Positions 21,001 through 23,951 of a stretch of DNA of 64,000 nucleotides are shown here, in pieces; position 1 is the first letter of the stretch; each line of letters begins with the position of its first letter. The translations under genes and the position numbers were made by a program. The notes under the pieces were generated by a model. The model ran no database searches, was not told the DNA's origin, and was given only the letters and a program-made list of their open reading frames with translations. This DNA comes from CAMDKS01 sp964402975. GTDB taxonomy: Bacteria; Bdellovibrionota_B; Oligoflexia; Oligoflexales; RGVZ01. The stretch lies in the NCBI GenBank assembly GCA_964402975.1, contig CAYOEM010000006.1, positions 1-64,000 of the forward strand. The letters are read 5' to 3'.

Positions 21001-22030
21001 ATGGGGCTTAAACTCCAACGGAACCCTTGGTCTTGGGGACGTCACGACGAGATACGCCCCTGTGCAAGTTGGAGCCGCCACAAACTGGACGGCTATTTCG
21101 ACCAGCAAATTTGGCTATCACACCTTGGGAATCAGTGGTGGCCAGGTTTACGGTTGGGGCTTTAACAACAGTGGCCAGGTGGGAGACAACTCAACCACCC
21201 AGCAAAATTCTCCGACCTTACTTGATGGCGGCTCCAGTGGCTGGACTAAAGTATCTGCAGGGGGCGCTCACTCCCTCGGTATCAAATCATCTCAGCTGTT
21301 TGCTTGGGGTCTTAATGGAAATAGCCAATTGGGTGATACCAACGGCGATAGACTCGTCCCAACACGCATGGGAGCACTGTCAACTTGGACTGATGTTGCT
21401 GCAGGTGATACGCACTCATTTGGATTGATCTCTGGAACCCTATACGGTTGGGGCCTTAATAGCTCTGGTCAGCTCGGTAATGGAACCACCAATCAAATTG
21501 ACGTGACGACGACCCAAATCGGTACCTTTACAAACTGGATGGCGATTTCTGCGGGACGAACCCACAGCTTAGGTATCAGAGGAACGACGTCTGGAACCCT
21601 TTGGGCCTGGGGTGACAATTCGGATGGTCAATTAGGTAACGGAACTAACACCGCAAGCACATCTCAAATCCAGATCGGATCTTTGAGTAACTGGACGGAT
21701 ATTTCAGCGGGTGATGGCTTTAGCGTTGGCCGCGTTGGTACAAATTCCGGAGAGATTATCATCACATATCATCCGAGCTCCCAAACGGCCCTAGCTGGAC
21801 AAGCAAGCTTCCAAATTAGTGCTTACACGGTCCAAGACACGACCCTGAACTATCAGTGGCAGGTCAGCACCAACGGCGGAAGTACGTGGGTTAACGTATC
21901 GGGTGCGACCAGTGCAACGCTTAACCTGACTGGACTTACGTCGACCCAAAATAACAATTTATATCGAGTGGTCCTGACCACCACCGGCATGTCACTGACA
22001 AGTAATTCTGCCGTCCTAACCAGCCAGTAA
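2..22030 (+). CDS. Giant Ig-like/RCC1 repeat surface protein (5'-truncated by window edge)
   Basis: The frame is open from base 2 with no start codon needed, because the residues before the first GTG (position 14) already match the repeat consensus. The gene therefore begins upstream, and at least 7342 residues are encoded here. About 6120 residues are small beta-rich Ig-like modules in tandem super-repeats. After one more partial unit and a classical bacterial Ig-like domain (about 19345-19650) come 14 RCC1 blades (19661-21736) and a final Ig-like domain with a YQWQVS core (about 21750-22015). No LPXTG, autotransporter barrel or obvious type IX C-terminal signal is visible, so the export and anchoring route is unknown. 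Asp, Asn, Thr and Ser are abundant and Lys and Arg scarce, as in extracellular adhesins. Likely role by architecture: cell-surface or secreted adhesion/filament protein (inference). The gene ends three bases before a REP-like repeat. Confidence 0.9.
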   Translation, partial: FSEAVTVTGSPQITLETGAVDSVVNYTSGSGTTTLTFNYTVSAGDTSADLDYVSTSALALNGGTIRDAVGNNATLTLPQVGGIASIAGQKAVIIDTTSPVVTFSSINPVSPGATQTPTLTVNLSEAATSLRLFSDASCSATISAAGAGVSGPNAITTTSLTANGTTSIFARATDPAGNVGNCSSMTVYTHDGAAPTVSSVTSTTANGTYGVGQTIVITATFSEVVNVTGTPRITLATASSNGAANYVSGSGTNTLSFNYVVAAGDNSADLEYSSASSLTLNGGTIRDISGNNAVLALPALLGPNTLGAQKAIVIDTTAPSITYESISPAVTAPTLTPTVSLILTEASTVTLFRENTCTVAVSAATPLVAGSGQTVTTTALSSDVATVLYARAVDSVNNASGCTTLVTYTNDTIAPTVASFVKGTSQPLTTNSVPITYTLTFSEPINSSTLTSADIGNTGTATGVTWTVTPVTSSVYTISATAAGNGTLRPRLLAAAVNDVAGNASGAFVDATDTVNYLSSSFTVTVNQASGQSDPINTLPVSYTVVFSRAVGANSFTTVDITQNGTASGITWALSSTDNITWNLTANSVGVAGTLIPSIAANRVVDTFGNNNAASTSTDNSVTFDISAPTITYSSILPANPSSELKPTVRGSVSEASTVGLFFDSACATPKSSTVANTIFVSPGITLTSDVNSNSSTILYARATDTAGNQSNCTSLVTYNHDSVQPTIINVSGTLSNGSYRAGQQIPITVEFSKNVFVTGTPQLTLAARSGGAIVNYASGSGTTTLTFNYVVGPGDSSGDLDYAATTSLSAGGGTIRDSVGNNAILTLAAPGASGSLGFNRAYVIDTQAPTVTFNSITPSAPGATQTPQVSLTSSEVASGIVLYSDSLCSAAVSASDPGVAGANLITTTSLNANGSTTLYARATDIAQNQSLCTLMTTYIHDGIQPTVSSVTSTTVNGTYRVGQTVNVTVNFSEGVNVTGTPRLTLETGAVDAVIDYVSGSGTTALVFNYTVALGHASADLQYQSTSALVLNGGSIKDASGNDAILTLPDLSSGNSLAAQKALVIQTNPPTLAYTTISPSSPNPARKPFVGVTVSENSTVTLYSDDLCANPISGGTAVTTSPAQTVQTLTLPANAQTPIFGRAVGEFANPSACTSLTTYTHDDMVPQVASFVRTTGQTALTNSLPVSYTVTFSEPIIAGTLTASDFTNTGSSTGVSWEVSQVSSTVFTVAAITGTNGTIIPRLASGAVTDLAGNATATFYTASESVNYTASTFTVTVNQAAGQADPVNSLPINFTVIFSAPVGSTSFNVSDIVQTGTATGVTWALSTTDNITWNLAATAVTGGSGTLIPVIQSNTVVDDFGNNNGTSTSTDKVVSYDVTAPVVTYSSLSPSNPAATLTPTLFGTVSEPSNVTLYFDGTCSTPKSATVANTAFASPGITLTGNVAANATTTIFARAVDAVGNSSTCTSLVGFTNDSAPPIVTNVTSSLANGTYKAGQAIPVDVTFSKVVHVTGIPQLTINAGATPAVTSYLSGTGTNTLTFNYVVASGDTSSKLEYAATNALALSGGTIRDGLGNNASLTLPALAAAGSLSANKSIVIDTTAPTISFTSLSPASPSTSQTPSVTISISEAVTSYRLFSDAGCSNAISASSSGILGPNTIVTSSLSANAVTAIFAQATDTAGNGSGCTSLTSYTHDGVAPTVLSVTSQQNSGTFGIGQVIGVQVTFSEVVVVSGSPRVALATGGVGSDAIYASGSGSNTLTFNYTVSAGHTTASLDYVATSSLTLNGGTINDGSGNVANLALPALGGVNSLAGQRTLIIDTAAPVITYTSVAPTSPGQNQTPTVTMELSESANVTLYRESACTNAISAETALVAGPGQTITTGGLTVNTSTAIHAKAIDAVGNASPCTGMVTYTHDSVGPNVTSFARASGQPSVTNSVPVNFTLVFNEPINAASFTASDIMNAGTATGSAWAITSVNSTTFTVSATTAGTGTLIPRLIAGSVSDLAGNTNTSQTDAGESVNYMSAAYTVTINQASGQADPVRVAPINFTVTFSRAVGASSFTTADIFQNGTAGSVVWNLSTTDNITWTLSATAVGGSGTVIPSIAANSVTDTFGNNNAASTSSDNTVTYDITAPTLTFVALTPSNPGNSLTPTILGTASKTSTITLHFDSGCTMPRSSAASNAVFASPGIPLTSNVASNSTTIIYGRAVDALGNTSSCTELVTYTHDGVVPTVTGVNSSLASGNYRAGQVVPVQVTFSKTVNVTGTPQLTLVTGTGNTTVNYSSGTGTTVLTFNYTVFAGDNTAKLDYAATSSLALNGGTIRDVMGNNASLSLPAPGALGSLGANKTLVIDTTVPTISYTSVLPASPNVSLTPQVTLSLSEAASNVRLFSESTCNSAISAAGLTGNSGANSITTTSLAANATTAIFARMIDLAGNQSSCTSLTSYTNDSTGPTVSSVSSTAANGTYRVSQTIPVTVTFNEVVNVTGGTPQLTLATGGGANNAVINYVSGSGSNTLTFNYTVAIGQSSPDLDYDSPSALAAGGASIKDIAGNDAVLTLPSPGGVGSLAAQKAIVIDTTPPTVSYVSVSPVSPGTTRTPAVSVTASEAVNVTLYSDLSCNTAISGATAVATGATQAITTFTLTANGSTTIYGKAVNAVNNASGCTLLTTYVHDSAPPTVSSFVRAAGQAASTNSVPMNFTLTFSEAINPTSFTSADISNAGSATGVTWSITSNNSTTFTVAATAATAGTLIPRLAANGVTDVAGNANVSASDSSETVSYSPAALSVTLNQAVGQVDPVNIAPVSFRVVFSAAINPTSFTTSDIVQSGSAAGITWFLSTADNVTWTLQATSVTTSGTIIPGIPANSVFDTFGNANSSSTGTDGSVTYDILAPTITLSSVSPSNPAATLMPTLLGTVSETSTMTLFYDAACTTPRSATVANTVFAAPGITVTSNVNANSTTIIYGQATDTAGNVSTCTSLVTYTNDSAPPTVTNVTSTLADGSYRVGQLIPITVTFSKAVTVTGTPQLTMVTGVANTAVNYSGGSGTTILTFNYIVSSGDNTAKLDYLNTSALSLNGGAIRDSLGNNATLTLPTSGFVGSMAINKSIVVDTTAPSATLVAANASLSGTTQTPTITLNMSEATTALRLFSDAACSIGISTSVAGTAGNNNLVTSSLSANGTTSIFVRATDVAGNVSGCSAIASYRHDGIAPTVISVSSTTANGTYGLGGAITVSVTFSESVAVSGTPQLTLATGGANTAVNYVSGNGTSVLLFNYTVTVGQTASPLEVASTSALALNGGTITDIAGNTASLTLPALGGPSSLSGQKAIIVDSTGPTITYTSISPNTFGTSQNPTVTFTLSEAATVTLHSEGTCTSPISSATSMTAGAGKAIMTNTLPANASTTIFARAVDSVNNASCTNLVTYAHDNIAPLNVSFVRSGSQPAVTNSLPIDFTVTFNEAMDAAGFTGADISNAGTASAVSWSVIPVSPTVYTVRATASGDGTLMPRIAAVGISDLAGNVNPSAITASESVNYTASPFTVTINQASGQSDPVATTPINFTVVFSRAVGSNTFAVDDIVQNGNASGITWSLNTTDNITWTLSATAVSVSGTIIPSIAETTVKDAFNNNNSASTSIDNTVTMDTTGPTITFSSVSPASPSNSLTPTLLGTTSEPSTVTLFFESGCSTPRSASQSNTSFASPGITLTSNLAANTTTTIFARAVDSLGNASGCTSLVAYTHDGVAPTVTNVNSTLATGNYKAGQVVPVQLTFSKVVSVTGTPQLTLATGGSNTVVNYTSGSGTNTLTFNYTVFAGENTAKLDYVSSSSLVLNGGTIRDSLGNNAALALPVPGATGSLGANKTIVIDTVLPTVSYTSISHTSPGNTQTPQLTINVSEATQSMQLFTEGSCTTTASAVAAGSSGANTITTSTLTANAATSLFARVRDLAGNDSSCTSLTSYTHDGNPPTVLSVTSSAANGTYKLGQVIPINVTFSENVTVTGTPQLTLATGGGALNDVVNYTSGSGSNVLTFNYTVKIGQSSLDLDYASPTALAFNGGTIRDAASNNATLTLPTLAGPSSIAGQKAIVIDTTPPTLTYVSISPTSPGTSRTPTLTLTTSEAATVTLYSESGCSTAISNGVPLTTGAGQTITTFTLAANASTSIWAKGVTALGNTTSCTSMVSYIHDSAPPTVSSFARAGSQAANTNSAPVNFTLVFSEAINPASLTAADFSNLGTATVVTWGVTHVSGNSTFTISASTSGNGTVQPRLAANAVTDVAGNSSTAAVDSSNNVTYSAAALSVTVNQAAAQADPVNTLPVSFNVVFSQAVDPLSFSTADITQSGSAAVTAWTLTTADNITWLLQATAASGSGTIVPTIAANTVLDTFGNGNSGSTGTDGSVTYDNVLPTLSFSSVSPSNPASTLMPTILGTASEASTVTLYFDSLCQTSRSTSVAHTAFASPGITLTSNVNANTTTIIYGRAVDTAGNVSLCTNLVTYANDSASPTVNNVTSSLANGTYLAGQTVPVNVTFSKVVTVTGTPQLTLSTGGANSVVNYTSGSGSNTLTFNYVVTAGDNSAKLDYVSTTALALNSGTIRDSLGNNANLTLPVSNFVGSMTANKNIVIDTTAPTATLVAASPSLSGTTQTPSITVNVSEATSALQLFTNAGCSVTASTSIAGSAGNNTIVTSTLGANTTTSLFIRATDTVGNVSSCVSLASYTHDGNAPSVSSVSSTTANGTYTAGSVIGVTVTFNEAVAVTGTPQLTLATGGAGTAVNYVSGSGTATLLFNYTVGASQGANPLEVFSTSALALNGGTIRDIAGNVASLTLPALGGGSSLSGQRAIVVDTLAPTVTYASITPSNFATIQNPTVNFSLSENATVTLHSESTCTSPISSSVVMTAGAGKSITTNNLPANAATSIHARAVDALNNSSCTSMVVFTNDSVAPSSISFVRAVGQNAATNSVPINFTVTFNEAINTSSFTGADISNTGTATSTAWTVTSVSSTQFTVSATSSGDGTLVPRIAASGITDLAGNVNGSAITASQSVDYTGSSFTVTINQASGQADPVAAAPVSFTAVFSRAVGASSFIASDIFQNGTASGITWSLSTTDNVTFTITATAITSAGTVIPSIPANTVKDLFNNDNAASTSTDNTVTMDATAPTVGFSSISPSSPNNSLTPTISGTTSEPSTVTLFFEGTCTTPRSAAQSSTAFASPGITLTSNVGSNTATTIFARAVDAVGNASGCTSLATYTHDGLGPTVTNVDTSLASGNYRASQLVPIQVTFSEVVTVVGTPQITLATGGSNTVVNYSSGSGTNTLTFNYTVFAGETSTDLDYTSTAALAFNSSTIRDAVGNNATLTLPAPGAFGSLGFNKNIVIDTATPTVSFTSISPSSPGNLQTPTLTINLSEAAQLVRLFSDGSCTTGISSLTGTGTAGVNTITTSLLASGSTNNIRAQVTDLAGNVSACTIMTTYIHDGTPPTVTSVTSSAVNGTYRTGQMVPINVVFSEVVFVTGTPRITLSTGGGASDAVVNYTSGSGTNTLTFNYTVAAGQTSAALNYLSTSALVLNGGTVRDQASNNADLTLPLTGGASSLASQKAIVIDTSPPSVTYTSISPASPNSSRTPTVTMSLSEAANVTLWSDVGCTTTQISNTTALSAGAGQTITTYSLGVNQTTQIYAKAVTALGNATGCLPMVSYTHDNAGPSVSSFARAGGTSTNSTPVNFTIVFSEAIAAASFTPADITNQGSATSVTWSVTATNSTTFTVAATASSAGTLQPRLAAGAVTDLAGNASAGLVDSTNSVNYSPAALSVTINQKVGQADPVNTVSAGAPVEFTIVFSAAVTSLATSDITHGGTATGFSGSAALTTTDNITWNLRYTSITGGGTITPSIGANKVTDAFGNQNSASTATDNVVTVDMTPPTLSYSSISPGTSGTTLTPTVFGTTSEAATVTLYYDSGCSTPRSAATASTAFASPGITVNASVNANTTTTIYGRAIDTAGNASTGCTNLVTYTNDNTAPSVVQVTSNTNNGAYGVGQSISIQVTFSENVTVTGFPQLTLATGGAGTAVNYASGSGNSVLTFTYTVGAGANSADLDYLNTSSLALNGGTIRDATGNNANLTLPAVGGPFSIAGTKALVVDTTTPTVTYSSISPISPNGSTTPTITVTLSETVTNFTLHSNSGCSAAISGTAGAGIGTATKTTNALTANATTTIFAQVTDAAGNASACTSMTTYVNDSVAATVSSVTSTAANAAYATGQSVPITVTFTKAVTVTGTPQLTLETGTTDAVVNYASGSGTTTLTFNYIVGAGHATADLDYVATTSLSLNSGTIVDATGNNASLTLPAPAASGSLGSNKNIIIDTTAPTISSITGTNGNYASGQAIDIDVNFSESVTQVGTSSSLTLTNGYVATYQSKPSATAVRYRYTVQAGHNAALLNVTAFNAGGDTFKDQANNDAVLTLPPAGSNLAGQRTIVVDTTNPTVVLTSATSAHTTSTTISMTATFSESVTGFTAGGVSVSNGSVSGLTGSGANYTFTVTAVASGTVSVSLSASVAKDAANNWNTASNTMNFTYSTAAASYYNAWGSNTYAQQGDGLSSTVVTGPTQVGTDSDWTALSTGPYNTFGIRSGRLYAWGNNSSSVLGTNGSANAVLPMQVGTGTDWTAVAGGLYHTLGIKGGQLQAWGLNTNGQLGDGTTTASTTPKLIDSNTNWTMVSAGNGYSLGIRGGLLFAWGVNTNGQLGTGDTTQRTTPTQIVGFTDWTWVSASETGSHSLGIRGGRLYAWGLNTNGQLGDDSTTQRNTPVQIGSFTDWSIVSAGGSHSAAIRSGQLYAWGLNTSGQLGDGTTTQRNNPTQVGSLSTWTMVRAGANHTNAVNAGTLFAFGSNSGAQLGDGTTTDRSTPTQVGASSNWSTADGGVSHSAGIIGGRMFVWGTNSTHQLGLVLVNQRTAPAQIGTNSNWSKLSAGGQHTLGIRDGRLFAWGANSYGQLGDGTVVSRSTPVQIGSFTDWTDVSAGLASSFAIRGGMLYAWGLNSNGTLGLGDVTTRYAPVQVGAATNWTAISTSKFGYHTLGISGGQVYGWGFNNSGQVGDNSTTQQNSPTLLDGGSSGWTKVSAGGAHSLGIKSSQLFAWGLNGNSQLGDTNGDRLVPTRMGALSTWTDVAAGDTHSFGLISGTLYGWGLNSSGQLGNGTTNQIDVTTTQIGTFTNWMAISAGRTHSLGIRGTTSGTLWAWGDNSDGQLGNGTNTASTSQIQIGSLSNWTDISAGDGFSVGRVGTNSGEIIITYHPSSQTALAGQASFQISAYTVQDTTLNYQWQVSTNGGSTWVNVSGATSATLNLTGLTSTQNNNLYRVVLTTTGMSLTSNSAVLTSQ
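296..18358 (+). repeat. Eight tandem in-frame super-repeats of about 2.25 kb inside the giant gene
   Basis: Taking the conserved Pro codon that opens the first module, units begin at 296, 2549, 4805, 7058, 9323, 11573, 13835 and 16085, with a ninth partial unit at 18359. Spacings are 2253, 2256, 2253, 2265, 2250, 2262, 2250 and 2274 bases, all multiples of three. Each unit has seven modules in the order B-A-B-C-C-B-A. A modules (about 120 residues) carry VTGTPQLTL, NYxSGSGTxTLTFNYTV and LNGGTIRDxxGNNA. B modules (about 95 residues) carry LSEAxxVTLxSDxxC and a second Cys near GNxSxC. C modules (about 105 residues) carry TNSVPVNFTxxFSEAI and LPxxxADPVN-type starts. The protein repeats are clearly alike but the DNA has many synonymous differences, and I found no long identical stretches by eye. 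Confidence 0.9.
19661..21736 (+). repeat. Fourteen tandem RCC1-type beta-propeller blades (domain within giant protein)
   Basis: Each of 14 consecutive segments of about 50 residues starts with an aromatic-A-W-G-x-N motif followed by GQLGDGTTTxRxxPTQ, a Trp (DWT or NWT), then SAGxxHSLGIRGGxL. This is the RCC1 repeat signature, and seven blades normally close one propeller. A few blades are degenerate (for example AFG in place of AWG in blade seven, QLGLVL in blade eight), but the periodicity is never lost. RCC1 propellers generally bind proteins or other ligands. Here the array sits at the C-terminal end of a long stalk of Ig-like modules, which suggests a terminal binding head (inference). 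Confidence 0.9.
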
Positions 22031-22033
22031 TTT

Positions 22034-22065
22034 AATTGGGGACACCCGACTGATTGAGTATTGAA
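22034..22065 (+). repeat. REP-like repeat, copy a (forward)
   Basis: It contains GGGGACACCCGACTGATTGA followed by GTATTGAA and begins three bases after the stop codon of the giant gene. The same core recurs three more times within 700 bases, twice in the opposite orientation. Short repeats placed just after stop codons are typical of REP elements. No REP-associated transposase gene lies in this window. Confidence 0.7.
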
Positions 22066-22199
22066 TGATCAGCCCGGGGGTGGTGCCCTAGGGGCCCTGT
22101 AAACCCTTGCAAAACGCTGGCCCTAGCGGTAAAACCACACCGTCTAAACCATGAGTTATGAACTCAAGTTTTGCTTAAAAAATGGAAGGTCAATCAGCT

Positions 22200-22520
22200 A
22201 TGACAAATCCTGAAGTAATCAATAAAATCAGATCAGATATCGCTTCGACCCCAGTTCTTCTTTATATGAAGGGCAGCAAAGACCAGCCTATGTGTGGTTT
22301 TTCAGCCCAGGTCTGCCATGTTCTGAATAGCTACGGCGTTGATTACAAAACCGTCGACGTCCTAGCTGATTGGGACGTCCGCGAAGGCATCAAGCAGGTC
22401 AACAACTGGCCGACTATCCCGCAGTTATTTGTTGGCGGAAAGTTCATTGGCGGTTGTGACATTACTATGGAAATGCACCGCAGCGGTGAGCTTAAAAAGC
22501 TTTTTGAATCCGTTAAATAG
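22200..22520 (+). CDS. grxD: Monothiol glutaredoxin, Grx4/GrxD type
   Basis: A 106-residue protein with the CGFS active site (Cys32) that defines monothiol glutaredoxins. It has the usual WPTIPQLFVGG glutathione-binding segment with its cis-Pro, and a following GGCD motif. Grx4-type proteins carry and transfer [2Fe-2S] clusters in the cytoplasm with glutathione as co-ligand. The length matches the family. I chose the ATG at 22200 because GGAAGG at 22184-22189 is a good ribosome binding site 10 bases upstream; the in-frame ATG at 22182 lies before that site. The gene stands alone between two forward REP-like copies (22034 and 22524), with a terminator after the second copy. A weak promoter could lie near 22107-22135 but I could not fix one. 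Confidence 0.95.
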   Translation: MTNPEVINKIRSDIASTPVLLYMKGSKDQPMCGFSAQVCHVLNSYGVDYKTVDVLADWDVREGIKQVNNWPTIPQLFVGGKFIGGCDITMEMHRSGELKKLFESVK

Positions 22521-22523
22521 GCT

Positions 22524-22548
22524 CACACCCGACTGATTGACTATTGAA
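22524..22548 (+). repeat. REP-like repeat, copy b (forward)
   Basis: Begins three bases after the grxD stop codon and shares CACCCGACTGATTGA followed by an (A/C/G)TATTGAA tail with copy a. It lacks the GGGGA start of the other copies. It is followed within 10 bases by a strong hairpin, the predicted grxD terminator. Confidence 0.65.
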
Positions 22549-22555
22549 TACGCAG

Positions 22556-22586
22556 GGCTACCGGCTCGAAAAGCCGGTAGCCTTTT
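22556..22586 (+). terminator. Rho-independent terminator after grxD
   Basis: An 11-bp perfect stem GGCTACCGGCT / AGCCGGTAGCC (22556-22566 and 22572-22582) with a five-base CGAAA loop is followed directly by TTTT. It sits 35 bases after the grxD stop codon. Confidence 0.85.
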
Positions 22587-22635
22587 ATATTTGGGTCAGA
22601 TGCCGCTTGGCCATAGCCCACGCGATCTGATTAAT

Positions 22636-22704
22636 TAATAGTCAATCAGTCGGGTGTCCCCAATTTACAATAGCCAATCAGTCGGGTGTCCCCAATTTAC
22701 AATA
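22636..22704 (-). repeat. REP-like repeat, copies c and d (tandem, reverse orientation)
   Basis: Two reverse-oriented copies in direct tandem with a 32-base period (22641-22672 and 22673-22704). The two differ at only one position, the T or C after the initial G. Each reads CAATCAGTCGGGTGTCCCCA on the plus strand, the reverse complement of copy a. Copies b and c therefore face each other around the grxD terminator, an arrangement like the paired REPs of BIME elements. Confidence 0.7.
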
Positions 22705-22727
22705 CCCGCCGTGACGAGGTAAACTTT

Positions 22728-22754
22728 TGACTTAATTAGCAAAAAATTAAGTCA
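22728..22754. promoter_or_regulatory. Perfect 10-bp inverted repeat before the Cys/Met enzyme gene (candidate operator)
   Basis: TGACTTAATT (22728-22737) and AATTAAGTCA (22745-22754) are perfect inverted copies separated by seven bases. The right arm ends five bases before the AGGA ribosome binding site of the next gene. It is AT-rich and not followed by a T-run, so an operator for a dimeric regulator is more likely than a terminator. A 5'-UTR hairpin masking the ribosome binding site is the alternative. No regulator gene is adjacent. Confidence 0.5.
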
Positions 22755-22775
22755 TTTGTGAGGAATAAACTCGTC

Positions 22776-23927
22776 ATGCATTCCGATCTAAAACCCAAAA
22801 CCATCGCCGTTCACGCTGGTACAGAACCTGAGCCCGTCACAGGCGCCATCATGACGCCCATCTTTATGACCTCGACCTTCGTGCAAGAGGCTCCAGGCGT
22901 GCATAAGGGCTATGACTACTCCCGTGCGGACAACCCCACCCGTGAGGCCCACGAAAAAGCTCTCGCCCAAATTGAAAAAGGCTGTGAGTTTGGCCTCGCG
23001 TTTTCAAGTGGTCTTGCAGCGGAGCAGGCGATCATCCAGACCCTGAATCCTGGTGACAGAATTCTAGTCTGCGATGACGTGTACGGAGGAACCGGCAGGC
23101 TTTTCAGAAGACTCTATGCCAAGTACAACCTGGATTTTCAATTTATCGACATGTCGGACATGGGGCTCGTGAAAAAAACAGCGACTCCGAATACAAAGCT
23201 TGTGTGGGTGGAGTCACCGACGAATCCCACGATGAAAATTATCGACATTGCCGCCATGAGTAAGATCGCCAAATCTGTTGGCGCCAAACTCGTAGTCGAC
23301 AACACATTTGCATCACCCGTATTTCAGTCACCCATGCTGATGGGTGCGGATATCGTGATGCACAGCTCGACTAAGTATATTGGCGGTCACTCCGACATGA
23401 TCGGCGGAGCCCTCATGCTCAAGGATAAAGAACTCTACGAGCAGCTCAAGTTCGTTCAGTTTGCTGCCGGTGCGGTGCCATCACCGTTTGAAAGTTTTAT
23501 GTTCCTGCGTAGTATTAAAACCTTGGCTGTTCGAATGGAGCAGCACGCCAAGAATTCTCAGCAGATCGCAGAGTTTTTGGCAGGCCACAAAAAAGTCAAA
23601 AAAGTTCATTATCCAGGTCTGAAAACTCATCCGCAGCATGAGCTTGCAAAGCGGCAGATGTCAGGGTTTTCAGGCATGGTGAGTTTTGACATGAACGGAA
23701 CCTATGATGACGTGGTCAAGTTTTTGAAAAAGCTCAAAGTCTTCTCTTTGGCAGAAAGTCTTGGTGGTGTGGAGTCTCTCGTGAATCACCCTGAGAAAAT
23801 GACTCACGCTAGTGTGCCAGAAGAACTTCGCAAGAAGCTTGGCATAGGTCCAACCATGCTAAGGCTCTCGGTTGGGATCGAAGATATTTCTGATTTGGTT
23901 GCTGATCTGGAGCAAGCCCTTGCCTAA
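22776..23927 (+). CDS. Cys/Met-metabolism PLP-dependent enzyme (cystathionine gamma-synthase / gamma-lyase family)
   Basis: A 383-residue fold-type I PLP enzyme of the trans-sulfuration family. Visible family marks are YSRADNPT near residue 48, SSGLAA near 78, DDVYGGT near 101, the DNTFASP segment near 175, and SSTKYIGGHSD with the PLP-binding lysine at Lys200. The C-terminal SLGGVESL and HPxxMTH motifs are also typical. Members either make cystathionine from an activated homoserine and cysteine or cleave cystathionine, homocysteine or methionine in the cytoplasm. The sequence alone does not decide between MetB, MccB/CTH and MegL. The ATG at 22776 is preferred over the GTG at 22758 because AGGA (22761-22764) lies 11 bases before it. 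The promoter region contains the perfect inverted repeat at 22728-22754. Proline iminopeptidase follows after 24 bases, so they may be co-transcribed. Confidence 0.9.
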   Translation: MHSDLKPKTIAVHAGTEPEPVTGAIMTPIFMTSTFVQEAPGVHKGYDYSRADNPTREAHEKALAQIEKGCEFGLAFSSGLAAEQAIIQTLNPGDRILVCDDVYGGTGRLFRRLYAKYNLDFQFIDMSDMGLVKKTATPNTKLVWVESPTNPTMKIIDIAAMSKIAKSVGAKLVVDNTFASPVFQSPMLMGADIVMHSSTKYIGGHSDMIGGALMLKDKELYEQLKFVQFAAGAVPSPFESFMFLRSIKTLAVRMEQHAKNSQQIAEFLAGHKKVKKVHYPGLKTHPQHELAKRQMSGFSGMVSFDMNGTYDDVVKFLKKLKVFSLAESLGGVESLVNHPEKMTHASVPEELRKKLGIGPTMLRLSVGIEDISDLVADLEQALA

Positions 23928-23951
23928 AATGTTTTAGAGGATTCATAGATC

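Noticed and set aside
22636..22704. Tandem 32-base repeats considered as a small CRISPR array
   Set aside because: The two copies are adjacent with no spacer of separate sequence, and the same core recurs in opposite orientation nearby, as in REP elements.
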